A stretch of DNA of 32,160 nucleotides from Loigolactobacillus rennini DSM 20253 (GCF_001436505.1 NZ_AYYI01000016.1:1-32160); one strand, 5' to 3'. Counted from the first letter of the stretch, positions 15,607 through 24,785 are shown. Numbers and translations: made by a program. The notes: generated by a model not told the origin, from the sequence alone.

Positions 15607-16311
15607 ATGAAAGTAGCTAAACAAGCTGCTGGTGCCAAAAAACGCAAATCCACCATGGCAGAACGGTCAAATACGTTACGAGCTGGTGTTTTAGGGGCAA
15701 ATGATGGTATCCTAACAGTTGTTGGGGTCTTGTTCAGTGTGGCGGCAGCGACAACCAATGAGTTTACGATCTTCATTGCCGGCTTATCTGACTTATTAGC
15801 TTGCGCTTTTTCCATGGCTTCTGGCGAATATGCCTCTGTCAGTTCGCAAAAAGATACGGAAAAGGCGGTAGTGGCCAAAGAAGCTCAGTTGTTGAAAACC
15901 GATTTTAAACAGCAGTTAGCTGCGGTAACGGCTTATTACCAAGCGCGCGGTGTAACTGCCGCAACGGCTAAGGCAATTGCAGACGAGCTGTTGCAAAAGA
16001 AACCTTTAGCAACAGTGATTCGGATCAAATACGATTTGGAACTCGGTCATTACATGAGCCCGTGGCAAGCCGCGTTTTCGTCTTTAGTGGCGGCTGCTTC
16101 TGGTGGGATTTTCCCACTGTTTGCCATGACCTTTGCACCCGTTGCTTGGCAGTGGCCAGCAACCATTGCCGCGGTGACGTTTTCTGTGGCGCTAACCGGT
16201 TATCTCAGTGCTAAACTAGGAGATGGCTTGGTGAAAACAGCGGTGGTCCGCAACATTATTGTGGGCATCATCACCATGTTCATTCATTATTACATCGGCC
16301 AGTGGATGTAA
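15607..16311 (+). CDS. VIT1/CCC1-family metal transporter (second copy)
   Basis: The 234-residue protein has the same layout as the preceding gene. LGANDGILTVVGVLFSVAAA is followed by LACAFSMASGEYASVSSQKD, a helical cytoplasmic region and three C-terminal membrane helices ending in TMFIHYYIGQW. The two copies are clearly paralogous but well diverged, which suggests an old duplication and possibly a heteromeric pair (the fold is dimeric in the family). ATG 15607 is preferred over TTG 15604: AAGGAGGGG lies about 8 nt upstream. The gap from the first copy is 45 nt, and a terminator follows at 16345. Confidence 0.88.
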   Translation: MKVAKQAAGAKKRKSTMAERSNTLRAGVLGANDGILTVVGVLFSVAAATTNEFTIFIAGLSDLLACAFSMASGEYASVSSQKDTEKAVVAKEAQLLKTDFKQQLAAVTAYYQARGVTAATAKAIADELLQKKPLATVIRIKYDLELGHYMSPWQAAFSSLVAAASGGIFPLFAMTFAPVAWQWPATIAAVTFSVALTGYLSAKLGDGLVKTAVVRNIIVGIITMFIHYYIGQWM

Positions 16312-16344
16312 ACCTGTACCAAAATTTAAGTACATTGGCAAAAC

Positions 16345-16374
16345 AGCGGCTGCGACGACGCGGCGGCTTTTTTT
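16345..16374 (+). terminator. terminator between the VIT pair and the MFS gene
   Basis: AGC-GCTGCG / CGCGGC-GCT pair around an ACGA loop with one G-G mismatch, followed by seven T. It ends only 4 nt before the MFS ribosome binding site, so MFS transcripts coming from upstream must pass it. Confidence 0.8.
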
Positions 16375-16390
16375 ATTGGAGGAAAGTTAC

Positions 16391-17797
16391 ATGCAGACAA
16401 AGTCAAACACATTAGTCAAACAGCACCGCTTTTGGTTTATCGCGGTATTGTTGGCAGGAACCTTTACCATGTCCATCAGTCAGTCTTCGCTCTCGACGGC
16501 GTATCCAACCTTGATGCGTTACTTTAATTTACCGGCATCGACGGTTCAGTGGCTTACCACTGGTTTTATGTTGGTTATGAGTGTGATGATGCCTGTCAGT
16601 CCCTGGTTATTAAAAAATATTCCGTTTAAGCAATTATTCATGGGGATTTTACTGCTATTTGATGTTGGAACGTTAATCATTTTATTGGCGCCAAATTTTG
16701 CGATCATGATGACCGGCCGGGTTTTGGAAGCCATCGCCGTGGGCGTGTTATTTCCCTCTTACCAGTCTGTCATGTTAACCATTACACCGACTAAGCAGCG
16801 GGGCAGCACCATGGGAGTTGCTGGTTTGGTCATGGGTTCTGCGTTAGCCGTCGGACCGATTATTTCTGGGATCGTCTTGCGCTACACCACTTGGCAAGGG
16901 TTATTCCTAGTCTTTCTCACCATCATCACCTTGGTTTTCATCGCCAGTTTCTTTACCATTAAAAGCGTCATGCGCCTGGCGCCTTCCAGCATTGATTTTA
17001 TTTCGATCATCTGCTCTATGGGGATCATTGGCGTGTTGTACGTTGTGAACCAAATTGGTAAAACGGGCGTTAACTGGCCGTTAAATTGGGCGCTATTAGT
17101 GATTAGTGTGATTGCACTTGCAATTTTTGTCCTGCGGCAATTTCGGCTGGACCAACCGTTACTGGAGTTACGGGTGCTAAAGACGTTTAACTACGACTTA
17201 GCAGTGCTGTTAACGGCGATTTCTTACATTGCGTTAATCGTTGTTACCATTATCTTTCCGTTGTATTACCAAAACGTGTTGGGCGTTACACCATTTATTT
17301 CTGGTATGGCGCTGGTGCCTGGTGCGGTTGTCCTGAGTATTCTCAACCCGTTAACCGGTAAGTTAGCGGACCACTTTGGCTTCCGGAAAGTGATGCTCAG
17401 TGGGATGCTGCTGATCTGTTTAGGCTGGTTGTTGCTGGTGTTGTTCACTGCGCAGATGAATTTGTGGACGCTGATGGTTTTAGCCGCTTTGATCGAAGGC
17501 GGCAATGCCTTCGTCATGATGCCGGCGGTCACTTTAGGGGCCAATTCACTGCCTGATGATTTAATTGCCCACGGCACCGCGGTCATTACCACTGTACGCC
17601 AAATTTTAGGTTCCACTGGCGTTGCGCTGGCAACTTTGATTTTAGCTAACGCGACAGCTAATGCGCTGCACCGGGGCGCTGCAGCTGCCACAGCCGATCT
17701 ACATGGCTACCGGGTCGTGTTCATCACTTTCTTAGTGGTTGAATTAGTTGGACTAGCATTAGCGTTCATGTTAAAAGGTAAACCAAAAAAAGCGTAA
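16391..17797 (+). CDS. DHA2-type MFS drug exporter (EmrB/QacA-like)
   Basis: The 468-residue protein is a major facilitator with about 14 hydrophobic helices, as in the DHA2 (EmrB/QacA) subfamily. QSSLSTAYPTLMRYFNLPASTVQWLTTGFML in helices 1-2 is the typical start. GRVLEAIAVGVLFPSYQSVM in helix 4 precedes TPTKQRGSTMGVAGLVMGSALAVGPIISG, the motif C region that marks antiporters. It is expected to export cationic or amphipathic compounds by proton exchange; the substrate is unknown. GGAGG lies 8 nt before ATG 16391, and the longer frame from 16259 overlaps the VIT gene in another frame. Its leader contains a terminator hairpin, with TGTAC/GTACA arms (16315-16319, 16330-16334) upstream. Confidence 0.88.
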   Translation: MQTKSNTLVKQHRFWFIAVLLAGTFTMSISQSSLSTAYPTLMRYFNLPASTVQWLTTGFMLVMSVMMPVSPWLLKNIPFKQLFMGILLLFDVGTLIILLAPNFAIMMTGRVLEAIAVGVLFPSYQSVMLTITPTKQRGSTMGVAGLVMGSALAVGPIISGIVLRYTTWQGLFLVFLTIITLVFIASFFTIKSVMRLAPSSIDFISIICSMGIIGVLYVVNQIGKTGVNWPLNWALLVISVIALAIFVLRQFRLDQPLLELRVLKTFNYDLAVLLTAISYIALIVVTIIFPLYYQNVLGVTPFISGMALVPGAVVLSILNPLTGKLADHFGFRKVMLSGMLLICLGWLLLVLFTAQMNLWTLMVLAALIEGGNAFVMMPAVTLGANSLPDDLIAHGTAVITTVRQILGSTGVALATLILANATANALHRGAAAATADLHGYRVVFITFLVVELVGLALAFMLKGKPKKA

Positions 17798-17800
17798 CTT

Positions 17801-17868
17801 AAAAGCGTGCCTAATCACTGAGATTATTTCGCCTTCGCTGCGAAATTTGTGATCAAGCACGCTTTTTT
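17801..17868 (+). terminator. terminator of the MFS gene
   Basis: A long stem with outer arms AAAAGCGTGC / GCACGCTTTT, middle AATCAC / GTGAT and inner ATTTCGC / GCGAAAT segments, ending in six T. Confidence 0.85.
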
Positions 17869-17936
17869 GATTTAACTTTTGACTGATTTGAACCTGACGG
17901 CACGTCTGACTGCATGCGCTTCACCTCACTTCTAAA

Positions 17937-18122
17937 TTAGCCAGCAGTGACTTGTTGCATTTGGGCCGGCGTTAAACCTAATTGGTTTAAAGTCAATAAT
18001 GTCCGCTTTAAATTTTGAAATTCAGCTTCGGTATATAACCGATCATCAATTTGAATTTCAAATTTGCGCGTCACGGTAAATAATTCTCGTTGTAAGCGGC
18101 GCTGGACTTCTCCTTTGGTCAT
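17937..18122 (-). CDS. small hypothetical protein (61 aa)
   Basis: The 61-residue protein is not recognised. It is soluble and polar with a basic N-terminal half (MTKGEVQRRLQRELFTVTRK) and a C-terminal helix-like segment ending LTPAQMQQV. AGAAGGTG lies 5 nt before the ATG. A TGT-TATGAT extended -10 (18153-18158, minus strand) lies about 30 nt upstream, so the gene is probably expressed alone. No neighbour suggests a role. Confidence 0.65.
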   Translation of the reverse strand: MTKGEVQRRLQRELFTVTRKFEIQIDDRLYTEAEFQNLKRTLLTLNQLGLTPAQMQQVTAG

Positions 18123-18380
18123 AGCATCACCTTCTTGACTAGAATTAAACCTATCATAACACAAAATGAGAGCACGTGACGCGTTAAAAATGCTGTTTTG
18201 ACGCCATTTAAAGATAATTTTTTATCAAATTTAAGATTAATTATTAAAAAATCGCTTTTATTCTCATAAAAGACACTTATTTTCTTATTTTATAACATTT
18301 TATTGTCTTAATAATTATTTATAATCCTTCTGTTGACGCATTTTTAATTTTTCGCGAGATGAAAAATAAATGAGAAAAAA

Positions 18381-18409
18381 TTGCGCTGGCCAACCACCTG
18401 TGCTATACT
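18381..18409 (+). promoter_or_regulatory. promoter of the small membrane protein gene
   Basis: TTGCGC, a 17-nt spacer and TATACT lie 31 nt before the ATG. The 250 bp further upstream (18125-18375) is strongly AT-rich and shows no gene. Confidence 0.6.
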
Positions 18410-18440
18410 GCACATGTTAATTGGGAAGGTGGGGTTTGGC

Positions 18441-18770
18441 ATGCCATTCAGCGACTACATTCCGGTAGTGGCCTTGTTGTTGGTCATTGGGCTAATTATT
18501 TACCTGCAATATCAATTAGGTGTTCGTAAAGCTGCTGCTAAAAGTGCCATGGTGCTGCCTGTAGGCTATGCAGTTTTATTTACGGTGCTCACTGTTATTT
18601 TAGTGCCGCTAAAAATGAAAGCGCTTTTTTTCATTGGCTCTCAGTGGCTGGTGGGTGACTGGTTTTATTTTATTTATCAATTTGGTTGTCGTCATGCGCA
18701 AACGGCTGTTAAGACGGCAGCAGAAAAAAATGAATTGCCAACAAAAGAAGAAAAATGGGATCAACAATAA
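18441..18770 (+). CDS. small membrane protein of unknown function (109 aa)
   Basis: The 109-residue protein shows three hydrophobic segments (about 7-24, 38-56 and 62-80) and a charged, Lys/Glu-rich C-terminal tail, which places the tail in the cytoplasm by the positive-inside rule. No family is recognised. AAGGTGG lies 8 nt before ATG 18441, and a good promoter sits just upstream. Another frame (18634-18816) can be read through the C-terminal half, but it gives an implausible Lys/Asn run, so I see no need for a frameshift. A weak hairpin, CTGCT/AGCAG (about 18802-18833), may end the transcript. Confidence 0.65.
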   Translation: MPFSDYIPVVALLLVIGLIIYLQYQLGVRKAAAKSAMVLPVGYAVLFTVLTVILVPLKMKALFFIGSQWLVGDWFYFIYQFGCRHAQTAVKTAAEKNELPTKEEKWDQQ

Positions 18771-18953
18771 CGTAAATTTTAGTGTACTAATCTTGATTAA
18801 AAACTTGCTGCTGTAGGTTTTGTAGCAGTTTATTTGCTGTGCAAAAAATTAACTGTGAACTTGTTGAATAGCATGTGCTTAAGCAAACTATTACACGTAT
18901 AATAATGGTTTATTTTTGGCAGGTTAAACGAATTACTTCGCTACCTATATGAT

Positions 18954-18976
18954 TGAAAGCGCTATTATGATATACT
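18954..18976 (+). promoter_or_regulatory. butA promoter with candidate cre site
   Basis: TGA-TATACT (18968-18976) is an extended -10 element without a clear -35. Directly upstream, TGAAAGCGCTATTA (18954-18967) matches the CcpA cre consensus TGNAANCGNWNNCA with one mismatch. A cre here would occupy the polymerase site and repress butA during rapid sugar growth. Confidence 0.55.
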
Positions 18977-18978
18977 GA

Positions 18979-19770
<792 letters not shown>

Positions 19771-20035
19771 AAAGAGTGCTTTTGCAAGCGGTTAGCTTCT
19801 GAGTACTAACGCAAAAAGGAAATTATTCGCGCAGCGGATGATTTCCTTTTGCAGTTAGACGGAAGAAGTTGCTTGCTAAGGCACGTTTACGGCAGTTAAT
19901 GTAGGAAAAAGGCGGTTAGCTTCTGAGTACTAACGTAAAAAAAGAAATTATTCGCGTAGCGGATGATTTCTTTTTTGTAGTTAGACGGAAGAAGCTGCTT
20001 GCAAAAGCACGTTTACAGCAGTTAGCGCAGATAAA
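19771..20035. repeat. tandem pair of long-hairpin repeats
   Basis: The 393-base gap 19771-20163 contains two copies of a 124-bp unit (19788-19911 and 19912-20035), about 85% alike by eye. Each folds into one extended hairpin. In the first copy GTGC/GCAC (19776-19779 with 19881-19884) and GCAAGC/GCTTGC (19784-19789 with 19871-19876) close the base. GTTAG-type arms follow, and the apex is GAAATTATTCGC / GCGGATGATTTC. Differences between copies fall in pairs near the apex (AAGG/CCTT in copy 1, AAAG/CTTT in copy 2), which keeps the stem. The second copy lacks the outer GTGC arm. A related element occurs at 26178-26300. Confidence 0.8.
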
Positions 20036-20072
20036 AAAGAACTCAGCTAACGCCATGAATATTAAATTGAAC

Positions 20073-20130
20073 AAAAACGCCCCAAGTGAGCACAGCTTTA
20101 AGGCTGTGCTCACTTGGGGCGTTTCTTTTG
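20073..20130 (-). terminator. terminator of the sda operon (bidirectional)
   Basis: A perfect 22-bp stem begins AAACGCCCCAAGTGAGC and closes on the loop TTTAAG. T-rich sequence follows on both strands (GTTTTTGTT on minus, GTTTCTTTT on plus). It separates sdaAA from the butA side. Confidence 0.88.
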
Positions 20131-20163
20131 GTAGACTGCTGTTAAAGAGGGGGTTGTGGCGAA

Positions 20164-21063
20164 TTAGTTTTCGTCACCGACGTCGACGGTTTTACCGAAG
20201 ATCCGCATCTTCATATTGACACCGGTTGGCGTTGCGGCCAAGCCACCTTGGCCCGTTTCACGTAAGGCTTTTGGCAAATCTTTACCAATTTTATCCATAG
20301 CACTGATGACTTCATCAGCGGGGATTTTGTTGGTTAAGCCGGCTAAGGCCATATCAGCGGAGATCAAGGCATTGCCAGCGCCGATCGCGTTCCGTTTGAC
20401 GCAAGGCAATTCAACTAAGCCAGCGACTGGGTCACAAACTAAACCTAGTAAGTTACTGATGGCCATGGCTAAGGCTTCGGCGCTTTGTTCAGCGTTACCG
20501 CCGGCCATTTCAACGGCTGCCGCGGCACCCATGGCGGAGGCACTGCCGACTTCAGCTTGGCAACCGCCTGTAGCACCGGCAATACCAGCGTTATTGGCGA
20601 TGACCATGCCGAAAGCCCCGGCAGTGAATAAGAAGCGTACCATTTGGTCGTGATCCAAGTTCAAGCGTTTTTTAATGACGAAAATCACACCTGGTAAGGT
20701 ACCAGTTGAACCAGCGGTTGGGGTGGCGCAAACCACACCCATTGACGCGTTGACTTCGTTGGTGGCAATGGCATTTTGAACGGCTTCCATCATCAAATCG
20801 CCGGATAATGTGTGACCTTTTTCGCGGTACTTTTTCAGCAAAACGGCTTCGCCACCGGTTAAACCGGTTTTGGAAAAGACACCATTGCCTTCGCTACCAC
20901 GTTTGACAGCGGCTTCCATCACGTCTAAATTCCGTTCCATGGTGGACCAAACTTCTTCGCGACTGGCTTTATTTTTGGCCATTTCTTGCTGAATCATCAA
21001 TTCTGAAATTGGGGTTTGCTTGTCCATTGAATCTTTGACAAGTTCTTTAACACTCATATACAT
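20164..21063 (-). CDS. sdaAA: L-serine dehydratase, alpha subunit (Fe-S)
   Basis: The 299-residue protein is the catalytic alpha chain of the two-subunit, oxygen-sensitive [4Fe-4S] L-serine dehydratase, which deaminates L-serine to pyruvate and ammonia. Conserved blocks with candidate cluster cysteines are VVCATPTAGSTGTLPG, GGCQAEVGSASAM and LVCDPVAGLVELPCVKRN. TGLTGGEAVLLKKY and the C-terminal GGLAATPTG are also typical. AGGAGG lies 7 nt before ATG 21063; a second ATG two codons later is less well spaced. It follows sdaAB by 12 nt and is last in a three-gene operon with the permease. Confidence 0.95.
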   Translation of the reverse strand: MYMSVKELVKDSMDKQTPISELMIQQEMAKNKASREEVWSTMERNLDVMEAAVKRGSEGNGVFSKTGLTGGEAVLLKKYREKGHTLSGDLMMEAVQNAIATNEVNASMGVVCATPTAGSTGTLPGVIFVIKKRLNLDHDQMVRFLFTAGAFGMVIANNAGIAGATGGCQAEVGSASAMGAAAAVEMAGGNAEQSAEALAMAISNLLGLVCDPVAGLVELPCVKRNAIGAGNALISADMALAGLTNKIPADEVISAMDKIGKDLPKALRETGQGGLAATPTGVNMKMRIFGKTVDVGDEN

Positions 21064-21075
21064 GCGATAACCTCC

Positions 21076-21729
21076 TTACAGGTAAACCAGTTTGCTGTGT
21101 TCTTTGGCTAAATCATCTAAATCCTGATTTTTAAGGCGATTTTCCAGATCATATTCGTACAAAATGCCATCGCCGGCATGGTAAGTGGCTTCTGAATTAA
21201 TGCTGGTTAATTTTTCCAGTTTGGCGCTCATAGCGTGGTGATCATCTGCTTGACCCTGCATTAGCAAAATTGGTAGCGGGCCTTTAGGTTTGATGTCAAA
21301 ACCATCCATTTTAATTTCACGGATTTCAATGGTACCACCGCCGATGGAGCAACCAGAAACGGTGACTTCGCGGTCGGCGTTGCGCAGTTCGATGATGGCG
21401 GTGTTTGGGTGGTTAATTGGGCTATCACCGTCTTCTTCAATGAACGTGACTTTAATGCCCCGCTTTTTTGCGATGGTAATGGCATCTGGCACGCGACTGT
21501 CATCTGGTGCGAAACCTAAGATCCCACTGATGATGGCGTAATCAGTACCGTGACCTTGGTGCGTTTGGGCGAAAGATTCGTAGTAATGGATCACCACTTC
21601 GGTAGGTTCTGCATGGAAAATCCGGTTAGCAGCACGGCCAATTGCGACTGCTCCAGCAGTGTGTGAGCTGGAAGGACCAATCATAACGGGGCCAATAATA
21701 TCAAAAACACTTCTGTAATTAGCTGACAT
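21076..21729 (-). CDS. sdaAB: L-serine dehydratase, beta subunit
   Basis: The 217-residue beta chain begins with the family block SVFDIIGPVMIGPSSSHTAGAVAIGRAA, which helps shape the substrate site. ESFAQTHQGHGTDYAIISGILG and VSGCSIGGGTIEI follow. The C-terminal part resembles the ACT-like regulatory region of this subunit type. Length is normal. It pairs with the alpha chain 12 nt downstream and lies about 30 nt from the permease gene upstream, so the three are one operon for serine uptake and deamination. A GGAGC-like site precedes the ATG. Confidence 0.94.
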   Translation of the reverse strand: MSANYRSVFDIIGPVMIGPSSSHTAGAVAIGRAANRIFHAEPTEVVIHYYESFAQTHQGHGTDYAIISGILGFAPDDSRVPDAITIAKKRGIKVTFIEEDGDSPINHPNTAIIELRNADREVTVSGCSIGGGTIEIREIKMDGFDIKPKGPLPILLMQGQADDHHAMSAKLEKLTSINSEATYHAGDGILYEYDLENRLKNQDLDDLAKEHSKLVYL

Positions 21730-21759
21730 TTTAATCTGCTCCTTTTTTATAAGCTCGTC

Positions 21760-22800
21760 TTAATTTGCGGATGCTTCTTCTAAAGAATCATCGCCGCGAA
21801 TTTCTTCGACAGTGTGAATTTTGAAATTCTTGAATATAAATGCACCAATGTAAGCCCAAATGGTACTGTTAATCATGATGAGGGCAACGGCCATCAAGGT
21901 TTGAACAACTGGGTTCATCCCGAAGACCACGATTAAACCGGCCCAAGGGGTTGCCATCCCGGTGACATTAACCACTAAACCAAAGGCGGTGACGATGATC
22001 CCGTTAATTGCGCCGGCCACCATGTTGGTTAAGAAAATCGGCACTGGATTAGCGGAGATGATGTCAATTTGCGTTAACGGTTCGATAGTGACCGCCAAAG
22101 CAGTGGAACTGCCAAATTTCAACTTTCTAAAGAGACTGAAGTTTAAAATGGAGTTTCCGAAACAACCTAACGCACCAATCGCCATTGGAACGCCGACTAA
22201 ACCGATCAAACTGGTAAGGACCATCGAGGATAGTGGCGTCATCCCAACTAGTGGAATAATACCGCCTAATACGGCACCCATGACGTATGGATTACCATGA
22301 GTGGCAGTGGTAATGGTACCGCCGATGACTTGTAGGATCCCAATCACAAATGGCGAAATCAATGATGCGATTACGTTAACTAAGATTGGACCCACCAAAA
22401 CCACGACAATCAAGTCCAAGCCATCGGTCACGCGCTTTTGAATTTGCTTGATTAAAAAAGACACAACGTAAGCGGCAATAAATGCGGGTAACAATTTGAA
22501 TTTTAATAGCGAAACGCCAAGTAAAATAGAAAAGACAGGACTGATTCCAAATGCCAGTGGCACTAGGGCACCAGCGGCTAAACCGCCAAGTGACCCCATC
22601 ACATCACCGATTTGTTTAATGAAATCGACGTGGAAGACACCACCGACTGCGTAACTTAAGAATGCTTGGGGGAGAAAAGTTGCACAAGCAGCACCAGACA
22701 GCGCGCCAATTGCTTTTTTGCCATTAGGGGCTTTGAAAGTGAATAGCGTCATTACCGCTATCACTGCTAATAATACTAACACACCCAAAATGATTTCCAT
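21760..22800 (-). CDS. EIIC_2-type membrane permease, likely L-serine uptake
   Basis: The 346-residue protein has about ten hydrophobic helices and resembles the PTS_EIIC_2 group of permeases, commonly annotated as PTS sugar transporter subunit IIC without partner IIA/IIB. Features seen are VDFIKQIGDVMGSLGGLAAGALVPLAFG, GAVLGGIIPLVGMTPLSSMVLTSLIGLVGVPMAIG and a Ser/Asn-rich segment SANPVPIFLTN. The C-terminus ends in an acidic tail. No EIIA or EIIB gene is present. Because it is first in the sda operon, transport of L-serine is the natural inference; the substrate is not shown by the sequence. GGAGG lies 7 nt before ATG 22800; the longer frame to 22866 lacks a ribosome site. Confidence 0.78.
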   Translation of the reverse strand: MEIILGVLVLLAVIAVMTLFTFKAPNGKKAIGALSGAACATFLPQAFLSYAVGGVFHVDFIKQIGDVMGSLGGLAAGALVPLAFGISPVFSILLGVSLLKFKLLPAFIAAYVVSFLIKQIQKRVTDGLDLIVVVLVGPILVNVIASLISPFVIGILQVIGGTITTATHGNPYVMGAVLGGIIPLVGMTPLSSMVLTSLIGLVGVPMAIGALGCFGNSILNFSLFRKLKFGSSTALAVTIEPLTQIDIISANPVPIFLTNMVAGAINGIIVTAFGLVVNVTGMATPWAGLIVVFGMNPVVQTLMAVALIMINSTIWAYIGAFIFKNFKIHTVEEIRGDDSLEEASAN

Positions 22801-22994
22801 GCTAAAACCTCCGTTGTAAGTAAAATCGTAGGGCCGAATTCGGTTGTTGGTTGATAAGCTTATCAATGTGAAAAAAGTAACTAACTAGGTTACAAGGAAC
22901 TAACCTTGCCTACGAGAAAATATTATCATCGAAATAGAATACTTTCATGATAATAAAATAATATTATGAAGCGCTTACTTAGTTAAAAATGAGA
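22801..22994 (-). promoter_or_regulatory. leader and control region of the sda operon
   Basis: The 331-base gap between the permease gene and serS contains no gene. On the sda side are the perfect 16-bp palindrome TTGATAAGCTTATCAA (22851-22866), a hairpin AGGTTA/TAACCT (22887-22906), very AT-rich sequence at 22920-22970 that probably holds the promoter, and AAGCGCTT (22971-22978), the core of a cre-like site with imperfect flanks. No single promoter is clear. Confidence 0.45.
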
Positions 22995-23041
22995 AAAAAT
23001 AAGAGCCCTACCATGATTTTGCATCATCGTAGGGCTCTTTT
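22995..23041 (-). terminator. terminator of serS
   Basis: AAGAGCCCTAC (23001-23011) pairs with GTAGGGCTCTT (23029-23039), with ATGAT/ATCAT pairing inside. On the minus strand a T-rich run follows (CTTATTTTTTC). It lies 90 nt past the serS stop. Confidence 0.75.
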
Positions 23042-23131
23042 AGCGGTTAAACGTTGTCAAATCAAACATTTAAAAAGTAACATTAGTCACGTTTTTTAAA
23101 CCGCTTTTGATAATTATTTCTCATAATAATT

Positions 23132-24403
23132 TTATTTTATTACTTCAACACCGCGCAAATAAGGTTGCAATGCTTTAGGTACGCGCACGCTGCCATCAGC
23201 TTGTTGATTGTTTTCCAAAATTGCGGCAACTGTCCGGCCAACGGCTAAACCGGAGCCGTTTAAGGTGTGGACATAATCAACGCTGCCGTCTTCTTTGCGG
23301 TAACGAATCATTGCCCGCCGTGCCTGGAAGTCTAGGCAGTTGGAGCAAGAACTGATTTCCCGGTAAACTTTTTGTTCAGGCATCCAAACTTCCACGTCAT
23401 AAGTTTTAGCGGAAGAAAAGCCAGTGTCCCCAGTGGAAAGGGTGATCACGTGGTAAGGCAATTCTAGCCGTTCCAAGATATCTGTGGCGTTGCGAGTCAA
23501 TTTTTCTAATTCTTTATAAGAATCTTCTGGTTTACTGTATTTAACCATTTCCACTTTGTTAAATTGGTGCATCCGGATTAAACCACGAGTATCTCGGCCG
23601 GCACTACCAGCTTCAGAACGGAAGCAAGGGGTCAATGCAGTAAAGTAAATTGGCAAGTCAGCTTCGTCTAAGATTTCGTTGCTGTAATAGTTGGTCAATG
23701 GGACTTCGGCAGTTGGGATCAGCGTCACTCCAGTAGATTCAACCGTGTAGACGTCTTCTTTAAACTTCGGAAATTGGCCAGTACCAAACATGGTTTTGCT
23801 GTTTACTAAATACGGCGGAATGATTTCTTGATAGCCTTGTTCTTCCGTGTGTAAGTCCAACATAAAGTTGTAAACGGCACGTTCTAATTTAGCACCTGCA
23901 TTTTTGTAATAAACGAAACGCGCGCCAGAAACCTTAGCTGCACGGTCAAAATCAAGGATATCTGAGTTTTCACCGATTTCCCAATGTGCTTTAGGTTTAA
24001 AATCATATTCTGGTAGGTCGCCCCATTTACGGACTTCAACGTTGCTATCTTCGTCTGGACCGACAGGAATATCATCAGCTGGTAAGTTTGGTAAGCGGAC
24101 TGCGATGTAGTGTAACCGGTCAGCGGTTTCTTTTTGGCTAGCCGCCATACTGTCGATGTTAGCGTTCATTTCTTTTACTTGTTTGATCAACGCTTGACCT
24201 TCTTCAGACTTCGGATCAGCGGCGTTAATTTTCTTAGTCAGTTGGTTTTTCTCTTTTTTGAGATTTTCAACTTTAGTTAACGTGTCCCGGTTTTGTTGAT
24301 CTAATGTGACGTACTCGTCCACTTCACTAGGATCAACGCCGCGGGTTTCCAATTTTGCTTTAACCATGTCAGGCTGCTTGCGAATCGTCTTTGGATTTAT
24401 CAT
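23132..24403 (-). CDS. serS: seryl-tRNA synthetase
   Basis: The 423-residue class II synthetase has an N-terminal antiparallel coiled-coil tRNA-binding arm (about 25-110) and the catalytic core. Motif 2 reads [21 protein letters not shown] and motif 3 [25 protein letters not shown] and [13 protein letters not shown] are also standard. It charges tRNA-Ser, and tRNA-Sec where that is present. AGAGG precedes the ATG by 8 nt. Transcription starts from a strong promoter through a T-box leader, so it responds to uncharged tRNA-Ser. It lies back to back with the serine catabolic operon on the same strand but with its own terminator. Confidence 0.97.
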   Translation of the reverse strand: MINPKTIRKQPDMVKAKLETRGVDPSEVDEYVTLDQQNRDTLTKVENLKKEKNQLTKKINAADPKSEEGQALIKQVKEMNANIDSMAASQKETADRLHYIAVRLPNLPADDIPVGPDEDSNVEVRKWGDLPEYDFKPKAHWEIGENSDILDFDRAAKVSGARFVYYKNAGAKLERAVYNFMLDLHTEEQGYQEIIPPYLVNSKTMFGTGQFPKFKEDVYTVESTGVTLIPTAEVPLTNYYSNEILDEADLPIYFTALTPCFRSEAGSAGRDTRGLIRMHQFNKVEMVKYSKPEDSYKELEKLTRNATDILERLELPYHVITLSTGDTGFSSAKTYDVEVWMPEQKVYREISSCSNCLDFQARRAMIRYRKEDGSVDYVHTLNGSGLAVGRTVAAILENNQQADGSVRVPKALQPYLRGVEVIK

Positions 24404-24429
24404 CTATAGGACCTCTTTCTATATAAATT

Positions 24430-24671
24430 AATTTTATAAAAAAATCCCATAATCTTCATTTTGAAGATTATGGGACGTTGATAACGTGGTACCACCCGTA
24501 TTTATGTTGGTTTCCAACAATACTCTCGAGTCTATCGTCTCACCGTGATCTTTTCGAAGATCAAACTAAGCAGTGGATTCATAACTAACAGTTGTTGGCT
24601 TCCACTAACCGCCAATTCTCTGGGAAACTGTCACTTATTACTAGTTGCTATCGTCGTTTTCTTATGTTTAC
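24430..24671 (-). promoter_or_regulatory. T-box riboswitch of serS
   Basis: The leader has the antiterminator T-box sequence GGGTGGTACCACG (24485-24497) followed by a terminator hairpin, TCCCATAATCTTC / GAAGATTATGGGA (24445-24474), and a T7 run. A Stem I region with CAGAGAATTGG lies near the 5' end. The likely specifier is UCC (24575-24577, within GAATCCAC), a Ser codon; its position parallels UAC in the tyrS leader. Uncharged tRNA-Ser should favour read-through. Confidence 0.92.
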
Positions 24672-24677
24672 AGGTTC

Positions 24678-24706
24678 ACTATACCAACTTGGTACATACC
24701 TGTCAA
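24678..24706 (-). promoter_or_regulatory. serS promoter
   Basis: On the minus strand a consensus TTGACA, a 17-nt spacer and TATAGT. Confidence 0.85.
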
Positions 24707-24785
24707 TAAATATTTATCCGATTAAGAGTTAAATCTTAACCGGATAATTTTTTTGAAGTTCATGAAGCTTGCAGGTTGATTAAGA

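Noticed and set aside
18634-18816. Frameshift in the 109-aa membrane protein gene
   Set aside because: The alternative frame gives a Lys/Asn-rich tail without family support, while the called frame ends in a plausible charged tail. There is no evidence of a broken gene.
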